Shown: one piece after another, positions 1 through 9,898 of the stretch
How the letters are laid out: each line of letters starts with the position of its first letter
How positions within the stretch are numbered: position 1 is the first letter of the stretch
The notes under the pieces: generated by a model
The model's database searches: none
What the model saw: only the letters and a program-made list of their open reading frames with translations
Told to the model about the DNA's origin: nothing
Program-made: the position numbers and the translations under genes
NCBI GenBank assembly: GCA_009667805.1
Contig: CM019071.1
Coordinates: 49,916,693 to 49,980,692, forward strand
Direction: 5' to 3'
Source: Leptobrachium leishanense
Taxonomy: Eukaryota; Chordata; Amphibia; Anura; Megophryidae
DNA: 64,000 bases

Positions 1-1356
1 ATACGAACTACAAACCTTTGCTTGCGGCCCTAGCGGTAGATTTACAACAATGGTCCTTTCCGCATATCTCGTGGTTCGGACATGTTAATGTGGTGAAAAT
101 GAACATATTGCCCCACGTCCTTTACCTCTTTCAGGCACTCCCTATCCTCATACCCCCAACTTCTTCGCGCAGCTCCGCAAAATGATTTCCATCTATGTCT
201 GGAATTCTAAAAAAAACACGCATCAGTTTGGCCTTGCTGATGGCCCCTAAACAGTTGGGAGGCGTTGCACTCCCGCACTTTTGGCACTGTTATGTGGCCT
301 CACACCTACAGCGTATAGTGGAATGGTCCACCAGCTTGATAAATCCAGGTAAAGTATCCATGTAATTGGGCAGACTAGATGGGCCGAAAGGTTCTTAACT
401 GCCGACATTTTTCTATGTTTCTATGTTTCTATGTTTCTCACTAACTAGACCATGGGTTGCAATAGAGCAGGGGTTGGCGCAGTGTCCCCTGTCCTGCCTC
501 CCCTGGCTGCCAATTTCCACACAAAAGACCATGGTGGATCCACATCCCCTACTACACGCCTCTTTGAAAGCCTGGCGCTCTTTGAAGCGCTCCGCCGGCA
601 TTGCTCCCTTTCCTTCGCCTCTCCTGCCCCTGCAGTGATTACCAGCCTTTTCTAGATCCGTATCCCCAACGACCACGGACCCCTATCCCTCCACGACCTA
701 AGCACTTTCTGAACGAGTCAGGCCCAATCCCTTGTGATCACCTGCCCATCCCTCATGCCGGCTCATTCCTAATGCGGTTCCAACATCACCGACTCATTCA
801 GTCACTACGATCCTTCGCCCCACTACCAGAATATATCAGACCGCACACGCAATACGAGATGCTGATAGAGAGGGGCAAATACCCATCACACTGTCTCTTT
901 AATTTATGACATACTCCAGGCCACGTCATCTCAGACCATCTCCGCCCGCGCTAGCTGGGAACGTGAATTAAATTTTGCCTTTGAGGACCACCAATGGTGT
1001 GCTATTTGTCAATTAGCACACTCTAGTTCCACAGCAGTGAGGATTCAGGAGGCCAATTATAAAGTTCTCACGAGGTGGCATAAAACCCCTCAAATCTTGA
1101 GCCACTACGCTGATAGGGATGCCAGCAAATGCTGGAGAGTTGATGCACCTGACGCCTCAACACTCCATATATGGTGGGACTGCCCTGTTATTTCTGAGTT
1201 TTGGCGCTCCGTCCATGACGGTCTTTGCGATGTCGCAGAACCGTCACCCCTGTTTACCCCAGGATATTGCCTACTTAAATTATTCTGAGGACCCGCCCGA
1301 GATATTCCGGAAATTGATCACTATCAGACTTCTGCGCGCTTGGTTATACTGATGTT
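1..1356 (+). pseudogene. L1-type LINE ORF2 remnant, 3' half (first part)
   Basis: Degenerate reverse-transcriptase-side ORF2 of an L1/Tx1-like LINE that enters from the left edge. Readable pieces are PKQLGGVALPHFWHCYVAS (about 228-290), RPWVAIEQGL with PWLP (about 447-510), and near the end YKVLTRWHKTP and HIWWDCPVISEFW (about 1050-1200). These match the usual C-terminal L1 order, ending in a Cys/His-containing region. Stops and frameshifts break it throughout. A short foreign piece sits at about 344-430. The frame continues after the antisense LINE at 1357-3765, so this and 3766-4160 are one element. Confidence 0.8.
344..430 (+). mobile_element. Truncated non-LTR 3' tail with CTATGTTT repeats
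   Basis: About 85 bp interrupts the L1 ORF2 frame. It reads as a short unique piece (GGGCAGACTAGATGGGCC) followed by an 8-bp tail repeat CTATGTTT present about three times. Octamer tails of this kind are typical of CR1/L2-type retrotransposon 3' ends. The family cannot be named from this much sequence. Confidence 0.55.
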
Positions 1357-1547
1357 ACATAGTTACATAGGCTTAAAAAAGACGTGTGTCCATCGGGTTC
1401 AGCCTCTCCCACATAACCTACTGCTGTTGATCCAAAAGAAGGCAAAAAACCCAGTCTGAAATATGCAACGTACTGGGAAAAAATTCCTTCTTGACCCCAG
1501 AATGGCAGTCAGATTTCTCCTTGGATCAAGAAGCTTTTACCCACATA

Positions 1548-1907
1548 TTAAATATTATAACCCTTAATATTCTGTGTCTGCAGGAAGTCATCCAGTCGTT
1601 TTTTAAAAGTCTGTACAGACTCTGACCCAACCACCTCAACAGGCTGAGAATTCCACAGCTTTATTGTTCTCACCGTAAAATAACCCTTCCTATGCTTTAA
1701 GCTAAATTTTCTTTCTTCCAGTCTAAATGGATGACCCCTTGTCCTGTGTATAGTCCTGTTAATGAACAGGTTATCAGACAATGGTTGATAATGGCCCCTG
1801 TGGCAGATTAGACCTGTATTTCTATCTATATAAGGGTCTGCCTGTATATATGTGTCTATCTGCCGGTTCATACATATCTCCTCTCCTCCATATAGAGTTA
1901 TATTCAT
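1548..1907 (-). pseudogene. CR1/L2-type LINE ORF2 C-terminus
   Basis: The reading frame contains RTRGHPFRLEERKF, then FFTVRT-like residues, LWNSQPVEVVGSESV and FKKRLDDFL. This is the conserved C-terminal block after the reverse transcriptase of CR1/L2-group LINEs (WN.LP, then FK..LD). It ends in a stop about 190 bp before the 3' tail. The untranslated part at 1365-1450 also matches, in reverse, the 3' end of the L2-like fragment at 20257-20640. Truncated and non-functional. Confidence 0.75.
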
Positions 1908-1912
1908 ATTTG

Positions 1913-2995
1913 TGTCTGGCCATTTGGTAAGTGTATCCCTGTGTCCACAGCTGAAATGTAATCAAAATGTTTAGCTTTCTCCCTTGGGGGGAGGATATAA
2001 CACGTAGCTGTAACAAAGGAATTTCTTTGTACACTAACATAGAAAATCACACCTTGGCAGCCAGCACGGCCCCAAGAGAGATGGACCCAATCTTCAAAGA
2101 CAGGAAGCACATCCTTGATCTTTAAGGGGAGTCTGGAGGGAAGAGGGACGCCTTTAGGCAATTAAAGATTAATTGACAAGCTTACTGAGCATGAGCGAGA
2201 ATTGCACTCTGGGAAATGGAGTCCAGGACACTGGGCCATTGGTGGGTGGGGGCTGGAAAGATCAGGAAGTGTATAAATTCGGAACACTGGCCATGTGCTT
2301 TTGCTGATCACTTGGGGCACCTTCTAATCCGATCTGTCCATGTTCCTACCTCCAGGCCCCAGGCGGCACCGATGCTAGCTACTGATTATTCCGTCGTAAG
2401 TAAGGCTCTGTGATTAACACCTTTTTCTTTATATTTTGCTGTGTAGAGTGTAATTAATTGATATATTCTAGTTATAATTTTTTATGTGACAAAGCACTGA
2501 TTTTTCTATCATAAATAAACAAAAAGTATTTAAGTTTTGACTCTGGCTGATGAAATCCACGCTAACTAAGAGGTTGGGAGTATTGCTATTTGTTTTAAGC
2601 TCAGTTATATATAAGAAATTGCGTGTTGCGGTCGTCGGGAAACAGCAGGGAATTGTGGGATCCGTAGTCACTGTCCGAGTCTAGGATAGTGCGACTGCTA
2701 AGCCTTGCGTCTCCTGTTGCGACGCGCATAGTGTCCGTGAGGACTGGTGGCAGCGTTACTAATAGAATAAGAAAGTGAGCTCTGGGGTTGTGAGAGACGT
2801 AGTTAGTACGCGCTTCAGGAGAAGACTTGTACTGCGTTGCAATCCTGGGATCAGTATATCGCGCGCTACGTGCCTGTTGTGAGAGAAAGTGTGGCCGGGA
2901 CGGGTAGAGAAGTTCGCATAATTATCTGGGTCTAGGATAGATAGCTAGTGCGCGGCTTAACCCGGCGTCTTTGCGCAGCAGCGCGCGTAGTGGGT
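1913..2995. other. No gene seen; diverged direct repeat at the right end
   Basis: No coding sequence is recognisable. Two related GC-rich blocks each begin GTCTAGGATAG (near 2679 and 2931), so part of this is a diverged tandem duplication with a period of about 250 bp. A TATA-like GTATAAATT lies near 2271. The origin is unknown; it may be an insertion that separates the two LINE coding parts. Confidence 0.4.
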
Positions 2996-3002
2996 CGTGA
3001 CA

Positions 3003-3676
3003 GCCCCGTATATATTTATATAAGGTTATCAGATCCCCTCTAAGGCGCCATTTCTCTAAACTAAACAGGTTTAAGCTTGTTAGTCTTTCCTCATAACTTA
3101 ACCCTTCCATTCCCCTTATTAATTTAGTTGCCATCTCTGCTCTTTTTCTAGCGATATAATATCTTTTTTTAAGACAGGTGCCCAAAATCACTCGGCATAT
3201 TCAAGGTGCGGCCTGACCATTGATTTATACAGAGGCAAAATTATGTTTTCATCCCGTGAGTGAACTCCCCTTTTAATGCATGCCAATACCTTGCTGGCCT
3301 TGGCGGCTGCTGTTTGACATTGCACATTGTTACTTAGTTTGAAGTCTATGATTATTCCCTAATCCTTCTCCTGCTTGTATTTCCCTAACTCCGTACCATT
3401 TAGGGTATAAATTACTTGTGTGTTCTTCACTCCAAAGTGCATAACTTTGCATTTATCTAGATTAAATTTCATCTGCCATTTAAGTGCCCAGTCCCCCAAT
3501 CTATCTAAATCCCTCTGCAGCGAAGTAACATCCTGCTCACATTGTATTCCTTTTCCTAGTTTTGTGTCATCTGCAAACCCTGATACATGACTTTCAATGC
3601 CTATCTCAAGGTCATTTATAAATAAATTGAATAGTATTGGTCCTATAACAGACCCCTGAGGGACACCGCTTACCAC
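3003..3676 (-). pseudogene. CR1-type LINE reverse transcriptase fragment
   Basis: Two antisense frames together cover the end of a reverse transcriptase. The first (3676-3359) has GVPQGSVIGPILFNLFINDL, then FADDTKLG with the catalytic aspartate pair, and KCKVMHFG. The second (3191-3003) has [20 protein letters not shown] and [10 protein letters not shown], the thumb-side block of CR1 LINEs. The frame shifts near 3360. The 5' part of the element is missing (5'-truncated, as LINE copies usually are). Confidence 0.85.
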
Positions 3677-3765
3677 TGGTGTCCATCTTGAAAATGTACC
3701 AATCTTTTAGCCAGTTTTCTATCCAAGAACAAGTATTTTCATCTAGACCAATTTTTCTTAATGTT

Positions 3766-4160
3766 CTGGCGTAAACATACTGCCCCACCTCTTACTGTAT
3801 GGTTGCGTGAAGTGGAAACTATTCAAAGGGTTGCTCTATCACTCTTGGTATTACTGGCTGAGCACATGCTTGCCGCGTGTGGGATGGAACGCCCCCTAAC
3901 CTTGTAAGGTTTGCTCCCCGTACAGCTCCCCCCCACCATCCCTCCCCGAAAATTCTACCTACACCCTACGAAGTTCATACCACCCAAGCATAGGAGTTCG
4001 CTTGATGTTCATGCCCCTCGGCATTGTATCTAAAGCAAACGTCACATTTTATGCAATGTTATATGTTTTATGTTTTATTTACTGCTACATTCTGCACTGA
4101 TGATATTGACTATGTATGACTTTTCAATTTCTCAATAAAGCACAATATGTTAAAAAAAAA
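3766..4160 (+). mobile_element. L1-type LINE 3' end with poly(A)
   Basis: Continuation of the L1 ORF2 after the inserted LINE. The first codons read FWRKHTAPPLTVWLREVE, an L1 C-terminal signature, then stop. A 3' untranslated region follows with AATAAA at 4133-4138 and a short A-run at 4150-4159. This fixes the orientation and the end of the element. Confidence 0.75.
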
Positions 4161-4402
4161 AGAGAACGAAAAGTCACCGGGACCCAAACCCCCTGTCCAC
4201 GACGTAGCCGAATGTAACAGTATGTTACATGAGGTTGTAAATATAACAATGGCCACCCTCGGCATGATACATTGCATTAACCATATTCCCAGCAAACTCA
4301 GTTACCTAAATACAAGTGAAGAGGCTTTTCCAGCTTTAAAAAAAACTTGGTAAAAAAATAGAAATAAAACGAGGAGTCCTTTCATTTAACTTGTCATAAT
4401 GT

Positions 4403-4619
4403 TTTATTGTAAGATTGATTTCATGGTGTGGCCGGCGTTTCATTATCAGAGCCTCTTCGGGTGGTTCTTCGGTTCAACGTCCACAGAGTCAAAGGTGGCA
4501 GTGGTGGAATTTTGGAGGCGCTGGTGGATGAGGCTGTTAAAAAGGTTGGATTTACAGCAATAACCTTGGAACCCAACTGGCCGATGAGCGGCAGCCACTC
4601 TATAGGCATGACTTAAATC
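4403..4619 (-). other. Candidate 3' terminal exon, copy A
   Basis: On the minus strand a long pyrimidine tract ending TTTCAG precedes base 4619, so an acceptor site is plausible. The frame starting DLSHAYRVAAAHRP is open for about 57 codons to a TGA at 4448-4446, ending in KNHPKRL. AATAAA follows at 4408-4403. The block is about 80% alike in copy B, but the frame is not kept there. No known family is recognised, and it may be non-coding. Confidence 0.3.
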
Positions 4620-4640
4620 CTGAAAAAAAACACACAAAAA

Positions 4641-5150
4641 AAACTGATATTAAATTGTTATTATGGATTGTTTTTGGTTTTTTTAACTATGCAACATGGT
4701 TGGCTCCTGTCTTGACTAAAATAAAACAATAAGTCAGCAAACGCATTTTAAAAGTTGCGGCGGGGGGGGGGCTTACCCCGTTCAGCGGCTTGTCAGCTGA
4801 ATCATCAGGTGCGTTCGGCATTTTTTCAGTGGCATTAAGCGATTTTTAGAAAAAAAAATGTAATCGATTTGTGGTGGTTTTTTCGAATCGATTTGGCGGT
4901 TTTTCAGATTGAATCGGAGGGTTTGCGGAGGCATTCGTTGGGTTTATTGGCGACTATTCTACTGTGTCTGTCACTTACTTATTATTCTCATCTAATTTCT
5001 TTGTATTATTGTAGAGACTGGTGGGAGAGGAGATGGAGGATTGGCGGAGGGGATTATTGAGTAGGAGAGTGGGAGTGTCAGAGTGAGAGCACGCCAGAGA
5101 TGTGGTGTTGAGGTGGTACTAGGGCATGGTAGTGGGCGTGGGTCTAGCGG
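4641..5150. other. Repeat fragments, no gene
   Basis: A-rich and T-rich stretch with a G-run near 4763. The piece CCCCGTTCAGC near 4778 also occurs at 55440 in a Harbinger-like element, so a broken copy of that family is likely at about 4750-4860. Nothing coding is seen. This part is not shared with copy B. Confidence 0.35.
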
Positions 5151-5262
5151 TGGCGGTTGGTGAAGTTTGAACCTGGGGGAGAGACTGCACCCATCCCTTT
5201 AGTTAGGCCCTCCCAATAGTCAAGTTTTAACCATACCCTTTAATCAGCAGAATTCCACTTAC

Positions 5263-5328
5263 AAAGAGCAGGTAATGGAGGTCAGCAGAACTTTGAAACT
5301 AAGTCAAAAATTAGCTTAAAGAGCATCA
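5263..5328 (-). other. Candidate exon 2, copy A
   Basis: 66 bp between CTCTTTGCAG (acceptor-like) and GTAAGTGG (donor-like), both conserved in copy B at 59524-59593. Read in phase from candidate exon 1 it gives VMLFKLIFDLVSKFC and then a stop. The signals on each side match copy B better than the exon itself. Unrecognised protein; it could be a decayed exon. Confidence 0.25.
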
Positions 5329-5486
5329 CTGCAAAGAGAAAGGTATATATTTAGTCACTGTTTTAGCTGTATGTTAAAATACAAAGTAATCACTGCATGT
5401 AACAATATTTTTAATCACACAGCCATGTCACACGCAATACACATACTATTACAGTGGACGGCGCTCTACTTAATTAATATTACTAT

Positions 5487-5668
5487 CAGGGTTATTCAGA
5501 GAGCGGTGAAAAGCAGGAGAATGACTGGAGAATGAAAAATTCTAGGTCAAAATAGCCAAACCAGAAAAATTCTCCCTTTCATCTCACTTTCCAAATCGGC
5601 TATTTTGACCTAGAATTTTTCATTCTCCAGTCATTCTCCTGCTTTTCACCGTTCTCTGAATAACCCTG
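5487..5668. mobile_element. 182-bp foldback Harbinger-like MITE
   Basis: Near-perfect palindrome beginning CAGGGTTATTCAGAGAG and ending with its reverse complement. It is flanked by TAT on both sides (5484-5486, 5669-5671). The 3-bp TWA duplication points to the PIF/Harbinger superfamily. No coding capacity. Related copies are at 7695-7864, 40159-40664 and 46386-46567. Confidence 0.8.
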
Positions 5669-5723
5669 TATGTGTTTCATAAATATGGAGATCTGTGATG
5701 CACTACTATACACTGAACATTAA

Positions 5724-6149
5724 GGCTGGGGTCAGACGAGCGTAGTGTTCACGTCCGTGATTGCGCCTAAAAGTACGTCCGTGATAGCATGAAAGAAAGC
5801 CCATTGGAGCCTGACACATGAAGTACGTCCGCACTGAACTGCGAACGCAAGACGGACGCTGCAAACGGACGCAAGGCAGGCAAGAACGTACAACCCCTAG
5901 AACGGCCGCACAAAGTGCGCTGCGTCCGCAACGTCCGCATAGCTTTGTGTGTGAGTGATGGAGCGTGGTCAGACGGACTGCATTTATACGTCCAGCATTT
6001 TTCACAGACAGAATATTTTTGCTTTTTAATTTATTTTCTCTCCTACATCCGTCAAAATATACGTCAGTGAATAAACGGACTGTGTGGCCACTACTGCGTC
6101 TTCCGTACTGACGTACGTCCGTAGAAATCACGCTCGTCTGACCCTAGCC
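5724..6149. mobile_element. GGC-type Harbinger-like MITE, copy M1
   Basis: Terminal inverted repeats GGCTGGGGTCAGACGAGCG and its complement, flanked by TAA on each side (5721-5723, 6150-6152). Interior is rich in ACGTCCGT motifs in both orientations. Same family as 15525-15951, 21275-21701, 26911-27337, 38630-39078 and 53210-54495. Confidence 0.8.
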
Positions 6150-6152
6150 TAA

Positions 6153-6606
6153 GATACGCTTATACACACTGCACATTACTGTGAGCTTTATTGCTGTGGA
6201 GCTCTGTGATACGCTCATACACACCACACATTACTGTGAATTTTATTGTTGTGGAGCTCTGTGATACGCTCATACACACTGCACATTACTGTGAGTTTTA
6301 TTGCTGTGGAGCTCTGTGATACGCTCATACACACCACACATTACTGTGAATTTTATTGCTGTGGAGCTCTGTGATACGCTCATACACACCACACATTACT
6401 GTGAATTTTATTGCTGTGGAGCTCTGTGATACGCTCATACACACTGCACATTACTGTGAGTTTTATTGCTGTGGAGCTCTGTGATACGCTCATACACACC
6501 ACACATTACTGTGAATTTTATTGCTGTGGAGCTCTGTGATACGCTCATACACACCACACATTACTGTGAATTTTATTGCTGTGGAGCTCTGTGATACTCA
6601 CATACA
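6153..6606. repeat. 55-bp tandem repeat, about 8 units
   Basis: Units of 55 bp containing GAGCTCTGTGATACGCTCAT and a CACATTACTGTGA segment; GAGCTC recurs at 6199, 6254 and 6309 and onward. Alternate units carry CTGCACATT or CCACACATT, so a higher-order pattern of paired units is visible. Copy B has only about two units at 59701-59830, so the array expanded after the duplication. Confidence 0.85.
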
Positions 6607-6856
6607 CTACGCACACCACTGCATATTAAATCATGGGCAGACTGACCACAGCTGTCAGGAGTTCACAGACTGAATCTTTCAGAATATGACATTGAGAGGC
6701 ATTTTTAAAAAGTTCTGGTTCAAGTTACAAGAAAACATCATCAGATCTTTCTTTACCTCTGTAACTCTGCTCAGACAGTTCCAAGAGATACAGTCTGCCA
6801 TCCACACATATGCATTTTATAAATAATAAAACATTTTAAAAGTTGCTTTTTCTTAC

Positions 6857-6914
6857 CAAACAAGCCTCCCCATTTCACTATTTCTGAAGATTTATTTTTC
6901 CTTGAAGTTTTCAT
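6857..6914 (-). other. Candidate first coding exon, copy A
   Basis: Minus-strand ATG at 6914-6912 followed by 19 open codons (MKTSRKNKSSEIVKWGGLF) and one base, then the donor GTAAGAAAAA. It lies about 50 bp downstream of a TATA box. Copy B has an ATG and a donor in equivalent places and the same intron phase, but the codons differ strongly. No family recognised; the lysine-rich start is the only feature. Low confidence that it is translated. Confidence 0.3.
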
Positions 6915-6940
6915 TGTTCTTCTCAGTTCTTCTCCGAGTA

Positions 6941-7140
6941 TCTGTGTCTCCTCCAATCTCCCTCCTAATATATAGCAATATGCAAAGTGGATGGTGTAGT
7001 GGGGGCCGCTCCTACCCGCCCCACCTTTACAATCTCCTTCCTCAATGTCTGTCAATAACATATAGCTATTAGGGATAGTGCGGCACATTTTATTAGGTCA
7101 TAAACATTTCTGTCAGTGCTGCAACTTTCAAACCGTTCCA
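6941..7140 (-). promoter_or_regulatory. Promoter-like block, copy A, nearly identical to copy B
   Basis: Read on the minus strand the block holds a GC box (GGGCGGG), an octamer-like TTTGCAT, a TATA box (CTATATATTAG, about 6965-6975) and an inverted CCAAT near the expected start. Copy B (63084-63281) differs by two substitutions and one 3-base gap over about 200 bp, far less than the adjoining exon and intron. The arrangement is inference from motifs; no transcript is known. Confidence 0.5.
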
Positions 7141-7141
7141 T

Positions 7142-7370
7142 TATCACAAAAGCCCTGTCGCATGTCGCGCGTCGCAGAAGCATGTCGCTGGTACATGACC
7201 CTTTTTTTGCGATTTGCTATCTGCGATTTTGTGATTTGTATTGGTGGTGCTTTGCAAAAATCGCACAAAACAGCGATGTCGCGCGACATTATCGCACCAT
7301 GTCGCGAATATGAAAATCGCGCGGAAAGTCACGCGACTTTCAAATCGCACAGTGTGAACGGGGCCTTAAC
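7142..7370. repeat. CG-rich foldback fragment
   Basis: Repeated TGTCGC, GCGACAT and AATCGC words in both orientations make a foldback. The right end reads AGTGTGAACGGGGCCTTAA, a form common at DNA-transposon ends. The left end is not clean, so the element is probably incomplete. It begins exactly where homology to copy B stops. Confidence 0.45.
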
Positions 7371-7586
7371 CCCAGAATACTGCGAAAAATAAAAATTACA
7401 CAGAGATTTGCAGACAGCTTAGATATATTTAATCATGCGTTTTTATGTTCTCAAGATGGCTAAAATGACTCAGAAAACAAATAGAACATACAGCGTGTGA
7501 ACCCCTTAGAAATTACTTCAATCATGTACAAATTCGCCTTAAAATCTAGTTTAATCTTCATAAAAGTAACAGTAATCAAACACACT

Positions 7587-7889
7587 GGGCAGTGTTCCAA
7601 AAATGGTGCTAACCTAACCAGAGCTGTTGTAAAGTTACCAGAACCATTATAGTCTATGGGAGGTTTTAAGTTTACAACAGCTCTGGTTAAGCTACAGGTC
7701 TATTGAAAGAAAAGTGAAACTCAGGAGAATGACTAGAGAAGTGAAAATTCTAGGTCAAAATAGCCAAACCAGAAAAATGTTCCCATTTATCTCATTTTCC
7801 AAATCAGCTATTTGGTCTAGATTGTTCTCTTCTCCTGGTTTTCACTTCTAGTTGAATAACCCTGTTAGCACCAACTCTAGAATATGGCC
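7587..7889. mobile_element. GGTGCTAAC foldback element with nested MITE
   Basis: Arms GGTGCTAACCTAACCAGAGC and the inverted copy GCTCTGGTTAAG...TTAGCACC. The uninterrupted form occurs at 39316-39444 and 62157-62281. In this copy a Harbinger-like MITE (7695-7864) has landed inside the right arm at TTA. Confidence 0.75.
7695..7864. mobile_element. Foldback Harbinger-like MITE nested in 7587-7889
   Basis: Starts CAGG and ends CCCTG, with the AGGAGAATGACT and TTCTAGGTCAAAATAGCC blocks of the 5487-5668 family. The empty site GGTTAAGTTAGCACC in the two other copies of its host shows that the target was TTA. Here the flanks are CTA and TTA, one base mutated. Confidence 0.7.
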
Positions 7890-7893
7890 AAAT

Positions 7894-8210
7894 CCAGGGC
7901 TCGAGTCGAGCGGGAACGCGCGGGAACGGCGTTCCCGCACTTCTCCCACAGCGGGAACGCTGCGGGAACGCAGCGTTCCCGCTGTGGCCCGAGCCCGAAC
8001 GCTTAGCAGGCGGCCGCCGCACATTACCGGCGGCCGCGTGCTTCCTATTCTAACGGCCGGTGACCGGAAGTGGAGCCGCTCGCCTGGCTGTTTCATAGAT
8101 CCCAGGCGAGTGGCTGCACTTCCTGTCAGCGGCCGCTGAAGCAGGAAACACGTGGCCGCCGGCAGTGTGCGGCGGCAGCAGCAGCAGCAGTGGTAAGTTG
8201 GGCTGGGGGC
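7894..8210. repeat. GC-rich cluster of short hairpins
   Basis: Successive inverted repeats, for example CGGGAACGC/GCGTTCCCG around 7920-7990 and CGGCCGCCG/CGGCGGCCG around 8009-8040, and CGCCTGG/CCAGGCG flanking 8080-8110. CpG-rich compared with everything around it. The open frames here are by-products of the repeats. It resembles the hairpin chains at 18155-18805 and 41660-42020. Confidence 0.6.
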
Positions 8211-8700
8211 AGTATCCATGAGACCAGGGGCACTATCCATGAGACCAGGGGCAATATCCCATGAGACCAGGGGGCAGTATCCATGAGACCAGGGCAGTAT
8301 CCATGAGACCAGGGGCATATCCATGAGACCAGGGCAGTATCCATGAGACCAGGGGCAGTATCCATGAGACCAGGGGCAATATCCCATGAGACCAGGGGCA
8401 ATATCCATGAGACCAGGGGCAATATCCCATGAGACCAGGGGGCAGTATCCATGAGACCAGGGCAGTATCCATGAGACCAAGGGCATATCCATGAGACCAG
8501 GGGGCAGTATCCATGAGAGTTGGGGCATTATCCATGAGAGTTGGGGGCATTATCCATGAGAGTTGGGGGCATTATCTATGAGACCTGGGGCATTATCCAT
8601 GAGACCGGGGGCATTATCCATGGGAGCTGGGGGCAATTATATCCATGAGAGCTGGGGGGCAATATATACCCATATGAGCTGGGGGCAATTATATCCATGT
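8211..8700. repeat. Minisatellite, about 21-23 bp units
   Basis: Tandem units built on ATCCATGAGACCAGGGGCAG, with unit length varying by one to three bases; the right part changes to GAGAGTTGGGGGCATT and GAGCTGGGGG variants. More than 20 units. Open frames across this array on both strands are not genes. Confidence 0.9.
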
Positions 8701-8734
8701 GAACTGGGGAAAATATATCCATATAACCAGTGCT

Positions 8735-9665
8735 GTGCATATTATTCTTGGGGTTCAGTGCTGTGTATATTATTATGGGGGCTCTGTGCTGTGCATGTTA
8801 TTATGTTATTGTTGGGGCTCAGTGTTGTGTATATTATACTGGAGGCTCAGTGCTGTGTATATTATTCTGGGGGCTCAGCGCTGTGTATATTATTCTGGGG
8901 CTCAGTGCTGTGTATATTATTCTGGGGGCTCAGCGCTGTGTATGTTATTCTGGGGGCTCAGCGCTGTGTATGTTATTCTGGGGGCTCAGCGCTGTGTATA
9001 TTATTCTGGCGGCTCAGCGCTGTGTATATTATTCTGGGGGCTCAGCGCTGTGTATGTTATTCTGGGGGCTCAGCGCTGTGTATATTATTCTGGCGGCTCA
9101 GCGCTGTGTATATTATTCTGGGGGCTCAGCGCTGTGTATATTATTCTGGGGCTCAGCGCTGTGTATGTTATTCTGGGGGCTCAGCGCTGTGTATATTATT
9201 CTGGCGGCTCAGCGCTGTGTATATTATTCTGGGGGCTCAGCGCTGTGTATGTTATTCTGGGGGCTCAGTGCTGTGTATATTATTCTGGGGGCTCAGCGCT
9301 GTGTATATTATTCTGGGGGCTCAGCGCTGTGTATATTATTCTGGGGGCTCAGCGCTGTGTATGTTATTCTGGGGCTCAGCGCTGTGTATGTTATTCTGGG
9401 GGCTCAGCCTGTGTATATTATTCTGGGGGCTCAGTGCTGTGTATGTTATTCTGGGGGCTCAGCGCTGTGTATGTTATTCTGGGGGCTCAGCGCTGTGTAT
9501 ATTATTCTGGGGGCTCAGCGCTGTGTATGTTATTCTGGGGGCTCAGCGCTGTGTATATTATTCTGGGGGCTCAGTGCTGTGTATATTATTCTGGGGGCTC
9601 AGCGCTGTGTATGGTTATTCTGGGGGCACAGTGCTGTGTATATTATTCTGGGGGTCTGTGCCTGG
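8735..9665. repeat. Minisatellite, 28-bp units
   Basis: About 33 units of 28 bp built on GGGGGCTCAGCGCTGTGTAT plus a TATTATTCT segment. Variants alternate between GTATATTATT and GTATGTTATT, some units have lost a G, and one has GGCGG. All three forward frames stay open for more than 300 codons because the unit has no stop in any of them; this is a repeat artefact. Confidence 0.95.
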
Positions 9666-9706
9666 ATATATATATAATATATAAAATGCGTTAGTCCAGT
9701 TGCCAC

Positions 9707-9849
9707 AATCACGAGTATACCTGTACGTAGTGATACCTTTCACTGATCAGTATAGTTTCCAGTTTACACACTCTTGAAAGTTTGTCTTTAAATGTAAAGT
9801 TAACCCATAAATGGTAGAATCACCGGCTCGTCCGGCTATACTCGTGATA
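9707..9849. mobile_element. Short inverted-repeat element
   Basis: ATCACGAGTATA at the left is the exact inverse of TATACTCGTGAT at the right. The interior of about 120 bp has no coding sequence. Family not assigned. Confidence 0.55.
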
Positions 9850-9898
9850 TATATATTTTCTTAAGGTAATGGGGGTTGTGGAATTCGTGGGTGAGTTC

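Larger units (their letters stand above)
1357..3765 (-). mobile_element. CR1/L2-type LINE inserted antisense into the L1
   Basis: An antisense LINE unit between two copies of ATGTT (1352-1356 and 3761-3765). Removing 1357-3765 brings the flanking L1 frame together, with a tryptophan-rich motif following directly, which supports a 5-bp target-site duplication. The 3' end (left side) carries the repeated tail TATGTAAC. Two coding parts are recognisable (see 1548-1907 and 3003-3676), separated by about 1.1 kb without LINE coding sequence. It may therefore be one element with its own insertion, or two related fragments. Confidence 0.7.
4232..7141 (-). repeat. Segmental duplication, copy A
   Basis: Collinear with 55932-63281. 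Matching blocks are 4232-4640 with 55932-56330, 5150-5450 with 59405-59700, the 55-bp satellite at 6153-6606 with 59701-59830, and 6770-7140 with 62930-63281. Copy A is shorter because copy B has gained several transposons; copy A has its own inserts at 5487-5668 and 5724-6149. On the minus strand it runs promoter-like block, then possible exons 1, 2 and 3, then AATAAA. Confidence 0.8.

Noticed and set aside
5706..6131. 141-codon minus frame (and similar frames in other GGC MITEs)
   Set aside because: Open only in this copy and in sister copies by base composition; the unit has MITE ends and target duplications.
6153..6606. Possible CRISPR-like array
   Set aside because: Units are head-to-tail with no unique spacers, in a eukaryotic setting; a 55-bp satellite.
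7804..8022. Arginine-rich frame suggestive of a protamine-like protein
   Set aside because: Product of CpG-rich hairpins and a MITE arm; no start context or conservation.
7848..8550. Minus-strand frames up to 226 codons
   Set aside because: They read through the 21-23 bp minisatellite and the GC-rich hairpins; no domain.
8563..9694. Three overlapping forward frames of 315-373 codons
   Set aside because: All three frames are open because the 28-bp repeat unit has no stop; the proteins are the same short words in rotation. Repeat artefact.
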